Assembly (NCBI GenBank): GCA_947487765.1
Contig: CANKXO010000001.1
Location: forward strand, 1,178,001 to 1,242,000
Length of the DNA: 64,000 nucleotides
Source of the DNA: an uncultured Pseudomonadales bacterium
Lineage (GTDB): Bacteria; Pseudomonadota; Gammaproteobacteria; Pseudomonadales; Cellvibrionaceae
Direction of reading: 5' to 3'
Numbering within the stretch: position 1 is the first letter of the stretch; every line of letters starts with the position of its first letter. The notes under the pieces are model-generated. The model did not search any database and was not told where the DNA came from. It saw nothing but the letters and a program-made list of their open reading frames with translations. Made by a program: the position numbers and the translations under genes. Shown piece after piece: positions 46,742 through 58,009 of the stretch.

Positions 46742-46960
46742 ATGGCAAAAGAAGACAATATTGAATTCGATGGTGAAGTAATTGACACTCTGCCAAATAC
46801 TACATTTCGCGTAAAATTAGAAAACGGGCATGTCGTGACTGCTCATATTTCAGGAAAAATGCGCAAAAACTATATTCGTATCCTGACAGGTGACAAAGTT
46901 AAAGTTGAAATGACACCTTACGACCTATCCAAAGGCCGAATTACTTTCCGAGCTCGCTAG
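46742..46960 (+). CDS. infA: Translation initiation factor IF-1
   Basis: 72 residues, [24 protein letters not shown], an OB-fold protein nearly identical in layout to E. coli IF-1; the usual C-terminal KGRITFRAR is present. It occupies the A site during initiation. The ATG at 46742 is chosen over an upstream in-frame GTG (46733) because IF-1 invariably starts with MAKED. Confidence 0.97.
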   Translation: MAKEDNIEFDGEVIDTLPNTTFRVKLENGHVVTAHISGKMRKNYIRILTGDKVKVEMTPYDLSKGRITFRAR

Positions 46961-46980
46961 CCACTAACTGTGGCCTTATA

Positions 46981-47010
46981 AAAGGGATGAAGCCCAAGTA
47001 TCATCCCTTT
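46981..47010 (+). terminator. infA terminator
   Basis: A perfect 10-bp stem AAAGGGATGA / TCATCCCTTT with a 10-nt loop, 20 bp after the infA stop. The 3' T run is short (TTT, then CTCATAT). Confidence 0.65.
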
Positions 47011-47169
47011 CTCATATAGTTAAATATCTGCGCCTTGCTCTCAGCAATCTGTCGGTTGGACGTACTAAGCTATCATCATTGGCTTATCTTACTTACATCA
47101 TTGATGAAGCCTTTAAATTAGTGCTTGGCAAAAAATCTTTATCACTCACATTTATCTAGCTATTAAAAA

Positions 47170-47973
47170 TTATAATAAACATTTCATACCTATTATCAAA
47201 AACATAATTGCCATCAATATCTTCAGCAAATCATCCGGCACTTTTACACCGAGGCGACTTCCTAAATAGATGCCAGGCAAAGAACCGACGAGCAAAGACG
47301 CTAGTAATTTCCAATCCACAGCGCCCATTATGATGTAGCCAATACCCGCAACTAGCGTTAAAGGGACAGCATGAGCAATATCTGTAGCGACAACTTCCAC
47401 TGTTTTCATTCTAGGAAAAATAAAAAATAGTACCAATGCAACAATGACCCCAGCCCCAACAGAGGATACTGTCACCATACAACTAATCACTGCACCAACA
47501 ATTACTAGTAATATTTTTTTATACTGTGCTTTACAGACAATATGATTAACAATTTTCTTTGAGAAACTTTTTCTACTTGTACAAAATGGCACATACAAAA
47601 CCTTAGCTTTAATTAGCAAGCCTATCGTCGATAGCAAAAGAGCCACACCTAAAACTCTAACCATGAAATCATTATAGTCAGCTGACTCACTATTCAATGA
47701 CTGTAAAATCCATAACGTGATAAGAGCTGAAGGTAAACTTCCAGCCAGCAAACTAATAGCAACTCGCCAATTAATAACACGGTGTTTAAAATACGAAATA
47801 ACGCCGCCCGATTTCGTAATAACAGCAAAAACTAAATCAGTTGCAACGGCGACAATGGGCTCAATTGATAAACCAAAGATTAAAATAGGTGTCATTAAAG
47901 AACCACCGCCAACACCTGTTGCACCAACAAGTACTCCAACACAAAAACCTATAATTATTTCTAACCAATCCAT
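47170..47973 (-). CDS. TauE/SafE-family membrane exporter
   Basis: A 267-residue protein with about eight transmembrane helices. GFCVGVLVGATGVGGGSLMTPIL (N-terminal repeat) and TVSSVGAGVIVALVLFFIFP with the later GSLPGIYLGSRL are TauE/SafE hallmarks. Members export sulfite, sulfoacetate or other organic anions. It stands as a single minus-strand gene between infA and clpA, which are usually separated only by tRNA genes or a short gap in related organisms, so it looks like an insertion into the conserved block. No taurine or sulfonate gene is near. Confidence 0.85.
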   Translation of the reverse strand: MDWLEIIIGFCVGVLVGATGVGGGSLMTPILIFGLSIEPIVAVATDLVFAVITKSGGVISYFKHRVINWRVAISLLAGSLPSALITLWILQSLNSESADYNDFMVRVLGVALLLSTIGLLIKAKVLYVPFCTSRKSFSKKIVNHIVCKAQYKKILLVIVGAVISCMVTVSSVGAGVIVALVLFFIFPRMKTVEVVATDIAHAVPLTLVAGIGYIIMGAVDWKLLASLLVGSLPGIYLGSRLGVKVPDDLLKILMAIMFLIIGMKCLL

Positions 47974-48185
47974 ACATTAATCACTTTTTGAAGCGCCAAG
48001 AGTTTACCAGTAACAAAAAGCTTGACAACGAACAAGATAGAATATGGTTATAGTTAAAAAATCTTATAGATAGAAATGATTTTGAATAGGATAAAAATTA
48101 TTTTACAAAGAGTAAGATAAAAGTCTAAATATGATTTAGGCACTATTAAAAATGGATAAAAAAATGATTTTTCTTGAAAAATAAA

Positions 48186-48207
48186 AAAGGGCCTTTAAAG
48201 GCCCTTT
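48186..48207 (-). terminator. clpA terminator
   Basis: AAAGGGCCTTTAAAGGCCCTTT is a perfect 22-bp palindrome 21 bp downstream of the clpA stop (minus-strand transcript), followed on that strand by a run of T (TTTTTTAT). A classical intrinsic terminator. Confidence 0.85.
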
Positions 48208-48228
48208 CTATTAACTTAAACAATATTT

Positions 48229-50505
48229 TTAAGCGTGTTCCAGCTCGTCCTCTACAGACAAACAAATATCGTCATTTTCGACTGATATTTTAACTGAGCC
48301 GCCACTGCTAAGGCCACCAAACAAGACCATTTCCGCTAACGGCTTTTTCAGTTTCTCTTGGATCAAGCGCGCCATTGGCCGCGCACCCATCTTTTCATCA
48401 TAACCATGTTCTGCCAGCCACTCTCTAGCATCATCACCGATATCAAGCACAACATGCTTTTCATCAAGCTGAGATTGCAACTGCACAAGGAATTTATCAA
48501 CAACGGTTTTAACAACTTCTATTGATAGTGCAGAGAACTGAATAATAGAATCAATTCGGTTACGGAATTCTGGTGTGAAGGCTTTTTTCAATGCTTCCAT
48601 ACCGTCGCTACTATGATCCTGATGAGTAAAGCCTATCGACGCTCTACTCATTTCTTCAGCACCCGCATTGGTTGTCATAATGATTACTGTATTACGGAAA
48701 TCCGCTTTACGACCATTATTATCCGTTAAAGTACCATGATCCATAACTTGCAATAAAATATTGAAAACTTCAGGGTGAGCTTTTTCAATTTCATCAAGCA
48801 AGATAATACTGTGCGGCTGTTTAGTAACAGCATCTGTTAATAAACCTCCCTGATCAAAACCAACATAGCCAGGAGGCGCACCTATTAACCGTGAAACCGT
48901 ATGCCGCTCCATATATTCAGACATATCAAAACGAATTAGATCCACACCCATCGCTTCTGACAACTGTTTACAGAGCTCTGTTTTACCAACACCTGTTGGT
49001 CCTGCGAATAAGAACGATCCTATTGGCTTATCTTCAGCACTTAATCCTGCTCGAGATAATTTAATTGCCGTAGACAATGCATCGATCGCATCGTCTTGGC
49101 CAAATACAGTCATTTTCAATGTACTGTCCAATTTGCGTAATTGCTCTTTATCTGACGTTGATACTGTTTTAGCAGGAATACGTGCAATCTTAGCCACAAT
49201 ATTTTCAATATCATGTACGCCCAACTGCTTTTTACGCTTACTTGGCGAAAGTAATTGTTGATACGCACCCGCTTCATCTATGACATCAATGGCTTTATCT
49301 GGCATAAACCGATCAGTAATGTAACGACTAGAAAGCTCTGATGCTGAACGCAATGCTGCATCGGTATATTTGATTTTATGATGCTCTTCGAAACGAGACT
49401 TCAACCCTTTAAGAATTTTGTAGGTGTCATCAACACTGGGTTCATTAACATCCACCTTTTGGAAACGACGAGACAGTGCACGATCTTTATCAAAAACGCC
49501 TCGGTACTCTTGAAAAGTTGTTGAACCAATACAACGAATTTCACCAGAGGATAATAATGGTTTTAACAGGTTTGAGGCATCCATTACACCACCAGAAGCC
49601 GCACCTGCACCAATAATCGTATGAATTTCATCGATAAATAAAATAGAACGATCACGTTTTTTTAATTCTGCCAATAATGCTTTAAAACGCTTTTCAAAAT
49701 CACCACGATATTTTGTGCCTGCAAGTAAAGCACCCATATCAAGTGAATAAACAACACTACCTTCTAAAACATCTGGAACTTCACCATCAACGATACGTTT
49801 AGCCAAGCCTTCTGCAATTGCTGTTTTACCTACGCCTGACTCACCGACAAGAAGTGGATTGTTTTTACGACGGCGAGACAATATCTGTGTAACTCTCTCG
49901 ACCTCAAATTCACGGCCAACAAGGGGATCAATACGCCCTTCTTCAGCGACGGCATTCAGGTTTGTTGCATAATTTTCTAAAGGATCTGAGTTAGCATTAG
50001 CTCCTCCTTCAGCTCCCTCACCGGCTTCATCATGCTGCTCATGCTCATTACTGTTAGCACTATTGTCACCCACTTTGGAAATACCATGAGTAATAAAGTT
50101 AACGACATCTAGCCGAGCAATACTTTGCATCTTCAAGAAATAAACCGCTTGGCTTTCTTGTTCACTAAAAATAGCGACCAATACATTAGCACCTGTTACT
50201 TCTTTCTTACCTGAGGATTGCACGTGGAAGACAGCTCTCTGTAGAACCCGTTGAAAGCCCAAAGTAGGCTGAGTTTCTCTATCGCTATCTGCATCAGGAA
50301 TCAGTGGGGTTGTTGAATCAACAAACTCAACTAATTCATTGCGCAAAAATGACAAATCAGCGCCGCAAGATTTCAATACATCCAGAGCGGCGTCATTATC
50401 TAATAATGCAAGCAGCAAATGCTCAACCGTCATAAATTCATGACGTTTTACACGAGCGCCTTTGAATGCATCATTAAGGGTTTGCTCAAGCTCTTTACTT
50501 AACAT
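48229..50505 (-). CDS. clpA: ATP-dependent Clp protease ATP-binding subunit ClpA
   Basis: 758 residues, the same size as E. coli ClpA. An N-terminal Clp_N repeat domain, AAA1 (Walker A GESGVGKT near residue 222; Walker B RSILFIDEIHT) and AAA2 (Walker A GPTGVGKT near residue 505). The C-terminal RPMARLIQEKLKKPLAEMVLFG is conserved. It unfolds substrates for ClpP, and takes N-degron substrates from ClpS. clpS is 37 bp upstream in the same operon; clpP is not in the window. Acidic, Asn/Glu-rich linker at about 150-175 (HEQHDEAGEGAEGG). Confidence 0.96.
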   Translation of the reverse strand: MLSKELEQTLNDAFKGARVKRHEFMTVEHLLLALLDNDAALDVLKSCGADLSFLRNELVEFVDSTTPLIPDADSDRETQPTLGFQRVLQRAVFHVQSSGKKEVTGANVLVAIFSEQESQAVYFLKMQSIARLDVVNFITHGISKVGDNSANSNEHEQHDEAGEGAEGGANANSDPLENYATNLNAVAEEGRIDPLVGREFEVERVTQILSRRRKNNPLLVGESGVGKTAIAEGLAKRIVDGEVPDVLEGSVVYSLDMGALLAGTKYRGDFEKRFKALLAELKKRDRSILFIDEIHTIIGAGAASGGVMDASNLLKPLLSSGEIRCIGSTTFQEYRGVFDKDRALSRRFQKVDVNEPSVDDTYKILKGLKSRFEEHHKIKYTDAALRSASELSSRYITDRFMPDKAIDVIDEAGAYQQLLSPSKRKKQLGVHDIENIVAKIARIPAKTVSTSDKEQLRKLDSTLKMTVFGQDDAIDALSTAIKLSRAGLSAEDKPIGSFLFAGPTGVGKTELCKQLSEAMGVDLIRFDMSEYMERHTVSRLIGAPPGYVGFDQGGLLTDAVTKQPHSIILLDEIEKAHPEVFNILLQVMDHGTLTDNNGRKADFRNTVIIMTTNAGAEEMSRASIGFTHQDHSSDGMEALKKAFTPEFRNRIDSIIQFSALSIEVVKTVVDKFLVQLQSQLDEKHVVLDIGDDAREWLAEHGYDEKMGARPMARLIQEKLKKPLAEMVLFGGLSSGGSVKISVENDDICLSVEDELEHA

Positions 50506-50542
50506 TTGATATCCTCAGTAGGTAACATTGCCTAAATATCGT

Positions 50543-50935
50543 TTAATCATCTTCTACAGCTTCGATTTCACAAAGCAGTGGATGTTCATTCTGCTGCGCA
50601 TATTCAATAACCTGCGCGGCTTTCGTTTCAGCAATATCGCGGGTATAAATTCCGCAAGTTGCTTTTCCATCAGTATGAACCTGAAGCATTACACGTGTAG
50701 CCTTTTCCCGATCCATGGAGAAAAATGACTGCAAAACATGGACCACAAATTCCATCGGTGTGTAATCATCATTCATCATCATCACTTTATACAGTGAAGG
50801 GCGCTTAATTTTTGGCCGCGCCTCCTCAAGTAGTAAGCCTCCATCGGAATCATGATCAGGCTCATCCCTGTCTTTACTTAAGCGTAGTCGATGATTTTCA
50901 AGAATACCCATACTAAATTGTGCTAAGAATTGCAT
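50543..50935 (-). CDS. clpS: ClpA adaptor ClpS
   Basis: Up to 130 residues. The folded part has [23 protein letters not shown] and the C-terminal [31 protein letters not shown]; the DDYTP...EF pocket and the Met near the N-end recognise N-terminal Leu, Phe, Tyr or Trp. It delivers N-degron proteins to ClpA. The start is uncertain: the ATG at 50935 has AGGA very close, and an internal ATG at 50911 lacks an SD. The N-terminal extension before the fold is about 35-45 residues and acidic. Confidence 0.93.
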   Translation of the reverse strand: MQFLAQFSMGILENHRLRLSKDRDEPDHDSDGGLLLEEARPKIKRPSLYKVMMMNDDYTPMEFVVHVLQSFFSMDREKATRVMLQVHTDGKATCGIYTRDIAETKAAQVIEYAQQNEHPLLCEIEAVEDD

Positions 50936-50977
50936 TTCCTAGTGGACCTCTGAATAAGTCTGCTTTGTTAAGATTGT

Positions 50978-50998
50978 ATAGATTATTTTTTAATCTAT
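50978..50998. promoter_or_regulatory. Inverted repeat upstream of clpS
   Basis: ATAGATTA / TAATCTAT (50978-50985, 50991-50998), perfect 8-bp arms with a 5-nt T-rich centre, about 45 bp upstream of the clpS start in the clpS/cspD divergent region. Its spacing suits an operator. The protein that would bind is not known. Confidence 0.4.
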
Positions 50999-51053
50999 TT
51001 GTATTTTATTACAATTGACACCTGACAAAAAAGGGTTCAATTTGACCAAAAAT

Positions 51054-51082
51054 TTGACATTGTTACATTCATTGCGTATAAA
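51054..51082 (+). promoter_or_regulatory. Strong sigma-70-type promoter of cspD
   Basis: TTGACA (51054-51059), exactly 17 nt, then TATAAA (51077-51082). Predicted transcription start near 51089 gives a 5' leader of about 100 nt before the cspD ATG, a length typical of cold-shock genes. AAGGA lies 6 nt before the ATG. Confidence 0.75.
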
Positions 51083-51190
51083 TTGATCGTCGTGCTAAAA
51101 AGCTGACACAAAATAATAACATGTAAGCATGTCTGCCTTCATGAATCCCCTTGGATTCTGTTTTTCACCTGCAAACAAGAAGGAATTACC

Positions 51191-51481
51191 ATGGCAACAG
51201 GCAGAGTAAAGTGGTTTAACAATGCAAAAGGTTACGGTTTCATCTTGCCAGATAATGGTAGCGGAGACCTATTTGCCCACTATACCTCAATCGAAATGGA
51301 TGGCTATAAAACACTCAAGGCTGGTCAAGTTGTTACCTTTGAGATAATCGATGGTGACAAAGGTTCGCACGCAGTTAAGATCGTGCCAGAAGTAGAAGAC
51401 ATTTCTACTCCAGCGGAAGAAACAACTCCTGCGACCTCAGCCGAGCAAATAGCGGCTAACGATCACGCAGAAACTGTTTGA
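51191..51481 (+). CDS. cspD: Cold-shock domain protein CspD
   Basis: 96 residues. The cold-shock domain occupies residues 1-70: RVKWFNNAKGYGFI (RNP1), DLFAHYTSI (RNP2) and GPxAVKI-like HAVKIVPE. The ~25-residue acidic C-terminal tail (EVEDISTPAEETTPATSAEQ...) is the feature of CspD. In E. coli CspD inhibits DNA replication in stationary phase. Divergent from clpS and convergent with idh, as in Pseudomonas. Confidence 0.92.
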   Translation: MATGRVKWFNNAKGYGFILPDNGSGDLFAHYTSIEMDGYKTLKAGQVVTFEIIDGDKGSHAVKIVPEVEDISTPAEETTPATSAEQIAANDHAETV

Positions 51482-51565
51482 TTAAAAGTCATCCACTAAA
51501 ATACCGGAAATTACTCTGGGGTTTTCTCTCGACTTAATTTTACGACCTGCATAAAAGGCTGAATG

Positions 51566-51603
51566 ACTGGTTATTTTTTATTCTCAGCTAAAAAATAACC
51601 AGT
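51566..51603. terminator. Bidirectional terminator, cspD / idh
   Basis: ACTGGTTATTTTTTA / TAAAAAATAACCAGT (51566-51580, 51589-51603), a perfect 15-bp inverted repeat with an 8-nt loop between two convergent genes. The A/T-rich upper part gives weak stems and T runs on both strands. Confidence 0.75.
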
Positions 51604-51630
51604 TCACAGTGTGAAAATAATCAACAGAAC

Positions 51631-53859
<2,229 letters not shown>

Positions 53860-54060
53860 TTAATAATTCTCAATCAATATTCAGATATTTCTATAGTGTT
53901 AATGATGGGGGTATACAGAGGGAGTTCATTGTTTTTATCAAAAACATCTATTTAACAGCTTGTGCCAGTAGTAGTATTGTTCTAAACAATTCTACGATTA
54001 TATCATACGCCTCTATACTCGCATGATATTATTTCTTTATACCCAATATAAGTCCTGCTT

Positions 54061-54669
54061 ATGGCATCCATTATTCTTTTTAATAAACCCTACAAAGTAT
54101 TATCTCAGTTTACGGATACAGAAGGGCGTCAAAACCTGTCTACTTATATCACCCAATCTGGCTTTTACCCCGCTGGGCGTCTCGATTATGACTCTGAAGG
54201 CTTATTACTATTAACCGATAATGGTGAATTACAACACCAGGTCAGCCACCCAAAGCATAAGCTCCCGAAAACATATTGGGTACAAGTAGAAGGTGATGTT
54301 ACCTCAGAAGCAATAACGCAACTTAAAAAAGGGGTACTATTAAAAGATGGTAAAACTAAACCCGCTAAAGTACAGCTGATTGAAACCCCTGACATATGGC
54401 CGCGACAGCCCCCTATTCGGATTCGACAAAATATCCCTACAAAATGGCTACAAATAACAATAACAGAAGGTCGTAATCGACAAGTTCGGCGAATGACTGC
54501 TGCTGTTGGCCTGCCCACCCTTCGATTGATACGCCGATCAATTGGCAACTGGTCTTTAGAAAACCTAAAGCTTGGGGAATACGAATTAAAAAATATCCAC
54601 CTTCAAAAAAGGCCATCTAAAAGCCAACATCGTAAACCCTCTAAATACCAACAATCCAAACGGAAATAG
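54061..54669 (+). CDS. rluE: 23S rRNA pseudouridine synthase RluE-like
   Basis: 202 residues of the RsuA/RluE family, which lacks an S4 domain here. IILFNKPYKVLSQFTD, the catalytic aspartate in GRLDYDSEGLLLLTDNG, and GRNRQVRRMTAAVGLPTLRLIRRSIG are diagnostic. E. coli RluE makes pseudouridine 2457 in 23S rRNA. The basic C-terminal tail (RPSKSQHRKPSKYQQSKRK) is rich in Lys. First gene of rluE-nudJ-mnmA-hflD, the order found in E. coli. Nudix gene 3 bp downstream. Confidence 0.92.
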   Translation: MASIILFNKPYKVLSQFTDTEGRQNLSTYITQSGFYPAGRLDYDSEGLLLLTDNGELQHQVSHPKHKLPKTYWVQVEGDVTSEAITQLKKGVLLKDGKTKPAKVQLIETPDIWPRQPPIRIRQNIPTKWLQITITEGRNRQVRRMTAAVGLPTLRLIRRSIGNWSLENLKLGEYELKNIHLQKRPSKSQHRKPSKYQQSKRK

Positions 54670-54671
54670 TT

Positions 54672-55124
54672 ATGTCAGATAGTCGCTGGAAACCTAATGT
54701 CACGGTTGCCACCCTTGTAGAGAAAGATAGTCAATACCTTATGGTACATGAGGCACCCGACGGCAAACCTGTCTACAATCAACCCGCAGGACACCTCGAT
54801 GAAGGAGAAAGTATTATCACTGCAGCGACTAGAGAAACCTTGGAAGAAACTGGGTGGGATGTTGTCGTTACCGACTATTTAGGTGTATACCGCTATGTTG
54901 CCTCAAATAAAACTACTTATATTCGCCATGGTTTTGTTGCAAAACCAATTAAGCATTACCCTGATCAAGCGTTGGATAAAGGGATTATTGCTGCTCAATG
55001 GATGAGTTATGAAGAGATTCTTGATAACAAGCCTTTGTTACGCGGCCCACTAGTACAACGGTTAATTGATGATTATCGTGCCGGAAAGCTTTATCCATTG
55101 GCGGCATTAAACGAAGATGGTTAG
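54672..55124 (+). CDS. nudJ: Nudix hydrolase NudJ (phosphatase)
   Basis: 150 residues. The Nudix box is intact: G-HLDEG-E-SIITAAT-RETLEE-T-G, with all metal-binding glutamates. WKPNVTVATLVEKDSQYLMV at the start is the NudJ pattern. E. coli NudJ hydrolyses nucleoside di/triphosphates and HMP-PP. Coupled to rluE upstream; mnmA follows after 55 bp. Confidence 0.92.
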   Translation: MSDSRWKPNVTVATLVEKDSQYLMVHEAPDGKPVYNQPAGHLDEGESIITAATRETLEETGWDVVVTDYLGVYRYVASNKTTYIRHGFVAKPIKHYPDQALDKGIIAAQWMSYEEILDNKPLLRGPLVQRLIDDYRAGKLYPLAALNEDG

Positions 55125-55179
55125 AATGTCGGCCTTTTTACACTACTATCTACTCGCTAATAGAAATTGTTAACACATT

Positions 55180-56292
55180 ATGAGCTCACCAACGTCTAAC
55201 CTTATAACCCCCTCCGAAACCCGAGTCATTGTAGGAATGTCCGGCGGAGTAGATTCATCAGTAGCGGCTTTACTACTAATCCAGCAGGGTTATCAAGTAG
55301 AAGGCCTATTCATGAAAAATTGGGACGAAGATGACGACACAGAATATTGCACAGCAAAGGCTGATTTAGCCGATGCTCAAAAAGTGTGCGACAAATTAAG
55401 TATTCACCTACACACCGCAAACTTTGCAGCCGAGTACTGGGATAATGTTTTTGAGTATTTTTTAGACGAATATAAAGCTGGTCGTACACCAAATCCAGAT
55501 ATCTTATGCAATCGGGAAATTAAATTTAAAGTATTTCTCGATTATGCCCGCGTACTTGGGGCAGATATGATCGCAACTGGCCACTATGCCCGCCGTGCAG
55601 ATATTGGAAAAGAAACACACTTATTAAAAGGTTTGGATAGTAATAAGGACCAAAGCTATTTCCTTCATGCTGTAGGGCAGGAAGAGTTCGCAAAGACCCT
55701 TTTTCCTGTTGGAGAATTAGAAAAACCTGCCGTCAGGGCTCTGGCAGAAAAGCATGACCTCATTACTCATAACAAAAAAGATAGCACTGGTATTTGCTTT
55801 ATTGGGGAGAGACGTTTTAAAGACTTTTTAGAGCAATACTTACCAGCACAGCCTGGCAAAATAGTGACAGATAGTGGAGACTCTATCGGTGAGCACAGTG
55901 GTTTAATGTATCACACCATTGGGCAACGCCAGGGCTTAGGTATTGGGGGCGTTAAAAACGGATCGGATGCACCGTGGTATGTTGCGGATAAAAACCTGGA
56001 AACAAACCAACTGTTAGTTGTACAAGGCTCAAATCACCCCTTACTTTACCATCAAAAATTGCAAGCTGATCAGGTACATTGGATTAATGAAAAGCCAGAA
56101 CAAACCACATTTTCTTGTCAGGCTAAAATACGCTATCGCCAGTCAGATCAGCAATGTGAAGTAAGCTTAGAAGGCGATAGATTAAAGGTTACTTTTGATG
56201 AACCTCAACGCGCTATTACCCCAGGCCAATCACTGGTGTTATATAGAGATAACCGCTGCCTGGGCGGTGCCGTTATACAAACACGTATGTAG
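55180..56292 (+). CDS. mnmA: tRNA-specific 2-thiouridylase MnmA
   Basis: 370 residues. PP-loop [12 protein letters not shown], the catalytic cysteine pair in [12 protein letters not shown] and [13 protein letters not shown], and the C-terminal [10 protein letters not shown] domain and beta-barrel. Makes 2-thiouridine at the wobble position of tRNA-Lys, -Glu and -Gln. hflD starts 13 bp downstream. Confidence 0.96.
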   Translation: MSSPTSNLITPSETRVIVGMSGGVDSSVAALLLIQQGYQVEGLFMKNWDEDDDTEYCTAKADLADAQKVCDKLSIHLHTANFAAEYWDNVFEYFLDEYKAGRTPNPDILCNREIKFKVFLDYARVLGADMIATGHYARRADIGKETHLLKGLDSNKDQSYFLHAVGQEEFAKTLFPVGELEKPAVRALAEKHDLITHNKKDSTGICFIGERRFKDFLEQYLPAQPGKIVTDSGDSIGEHSGLMYHTIGQRQGLGIGGVKNGSDAPWYVADKNLETNQLLVVQGSNHPLLYHQKLQADQVHWINEKPEQTTFSCQAKIRYRQSDQQCEVSLEGDRLKVTFDEPQRAITPGQSLVLYRDNRCLGGAVIQTRM

Positions 56293-56305
56293 TAGGAGTA
56301 TTTTT

Positions 56306-56944
56306 TTGGCAAATGATGTAACCGGACAAGTGATCGCTTTAGCCGCTGTATTTCAGTTTGCGAACCTTGTAGAACAGTTAGCTAAAAGTGGACATGTCCC
56401 ACCTAGCGAATTTGAAGTCATGGTCAATAGCCTATTTTCTCAAAACCCTGATAACACTTTGGACGTTTATGGCAAAGTAAGTCATTTGGAGTTAGGCCTC
56501 AGAACATTGATAGATAGTTTAAAGCGCAAACCATCGCGGAGCACTGATTGCATTCGCTATGTAATGGGCATTTTACATTTGCAAAAGCGACTGCAAAAAC
56601 ACCCCAATATGCTCAATTTCATAGGCCTTCGGCTGGAAAAAAGCCGCCAACAAAGTGAGCACTTCTCACCGACACATGACAATGTTATCGGAGGGCTTGC
56701 CGATATCTATTCGGATACAATAAGTACTTTTAGCTTCCGCATTCAAGTCATGGGAGAATACCAACATTTACAGCAACCACGAGTGGCCAATCAGATTCGT
56801 GCATTATTATTTGCAGGCATACGCTCTGCAGTACTGTGGCGCCAATTGGGTGGTAGCCGGCTGAAAATTATTATGCAACGCAATGCAATTGTTAAAATTG
56901 CGGAAAAATTACTTGAAGAGGCAAAGCAAGAGCAATTACATTAA
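56306..56944 (+). CDS. hflD: High-frequency lysogenisation protein HflD homologue
   Basis: 212 residues from a TTG start. The frame is open from 56195 but inside mnmA; AGGAG at 56294-56298, 7 nt before the TTG at 56306, and the HflD-typical beginning (DVTGQVIALAAVFQFANLVEQLA) fix the start there. All-helical protein. In E. coli HflD affects lambda cII and is peripheral to the membrane; its native role is unclear. purB, which follows hflD in E. coli and pseudomonads, does not follow here. Confidence 0.88.
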   Translation: MANDVTGQVIALAAVFQFANLVEQLAKSGHVPPSEFEVMVNSLFSQNPDNTLDVYGKVSHLELGLRTLIDSLKRKPSRSTDCIRYVMGILHLQKRLQKHPNMLNFIGLRLEKSRQQSEHFSPTHDNVIGGLADIYSDTISTFSFRIQVMGEYQHLQQPRVANQIRALLFAGIRSAVLWRQLGGSRLKIIMQRNAIVKIAEKLLEEAKQEQLH

Positions 56945-57059
56945 CCTTATTAGTTTCTAAGGCGCCAAGTAAAATGATGGAACTACTAAAATGATTAAAT
57001 ATCAACAGAACAGATAAACGTTACTAGAACTTTAAATAACAGAAATTATTGACAATATT

Positions 57060-58007
57060 ATGCTTTTAGATTCATTGAGAGAATGGCTTCAACAACACAT
57101 TATTGGTCAACAACATTTGGTAGATCGCCTGTTAATTGCTTTATTGGCAGATGGGCATTTATTAGTCGAAGGTGCTCCAGGGCTTGCTAAAACTAAAGCC
57201 ATTAAGCAGCTCGCCATGGGCATCGAGGGTGATTTTCAACGCATTCAATTCACACCCGATTTGTTGCCTACAGATATTACCGGCACTGATATTTATCGTT
57301 CACAAAACCACAGCTTTGAATTCCAATCAGGCCCCATTTTTCACAACCTAGTACTAGCGGATGAAATCAATCGCGCTCCGGCCAAGGTTCAATCAGCACT
57401 GCTTGAAGCTATGGCTGAGCGACAAGTCAGTGTAGGCAACAAAACCTACCCGTTACCTGAATTATTTTTAGTCATGGCAACACAAAACCCAATTGAGCAA
57501 GAAGGAACCTACCCTCTTCCTGAAGCTCAGCTTGATCGTTTTCTTATGCAAGTTAACATTGACTACCCTGACTCAGAATCAGAGACAGCTATTTTAAAGC
57601 TTGCTCGTGCAGAAGCCAGCCAAAGCCCCGCTCAACCTTCATCTGTTGTCACCCAAGCTGACTTGTTTATTGCCCGTCAAGCAGTACTGAATATTCACAC
57701 TGCTGATACACTCGATGAGTATATGGTTCAACTCACCATGGCAACGCGACATCCAGAAAGCATTGACTCACAACTATCACAATGGATTGAATATGGTGTA
57801 AGCCCACGCGCCACAATCAGCCTAGATCGCTGTGCTAAAGCACATGCATTTATAGAAGGTAAAGAGTTTGTCAGCCCTGACGATATTCACGCAGTCATTT
57901 ACGATGTCTTCCGCCATCGATTACTACTCAGTTTTGAAGCAGAAGCACAGGGAGTATCAACTGACCAAGTTATTCAATATTTATTGGAAAAAGTGTCAAT
58001 TGTATAG
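57060..58007 (+). CDS. MoxR-family AAA+ ATPase of the Bat operon
   Basis: 315 residues. Walker A GAPGLAKT at about 38-45, Walker B VLADEINRAP, sensor VMATQNPIEQEGTYPLPEAQLDRFLM. MoxR proteins work as chaperone-like ATPases with VWA-domain partners, which are encoded downstream here (BatA, BatB). First gene of a tightly packed six-gene operon. The promoter must lie in the 115-bp gap after hflD. Confidence 0.92.
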   Translation: MLLDSLREWLQQHIIGQQHLVDRLLIALLADGHLLVEGAPGLAKTKAIKQLAMGIEGDFQRIQFTPDLLPTDITGTDIYRSQNHSFEFQSGPIFHNLVLADEINRAPAKVQSALLEAMAERQVSVGNKTYPLPELFLVMATQNPIEQEGTYPLPEAQLDRFLMQVNIDYPDSESETAILKLARAEASQSPAQPSSVVTQADLFIARQAVLNIHTADTLDEYMVQLTMATRHPESIDSQLSQWIEYGVSPRATISLDRCAKAHAFIEGKEFVSPDDIHAVIYDVFRHRLLLSFEAEAQGVSTDQVIQYLLEKVSIV

Positions 58008-58009
58008 CC

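Noticed and set aside
56195-56305. Upstream extension of hflD
   Set aside because: The extra 37 codons lie within mnmA in another frame, and AGGAG directly before the TTG at 56306 fits the family's usual start.
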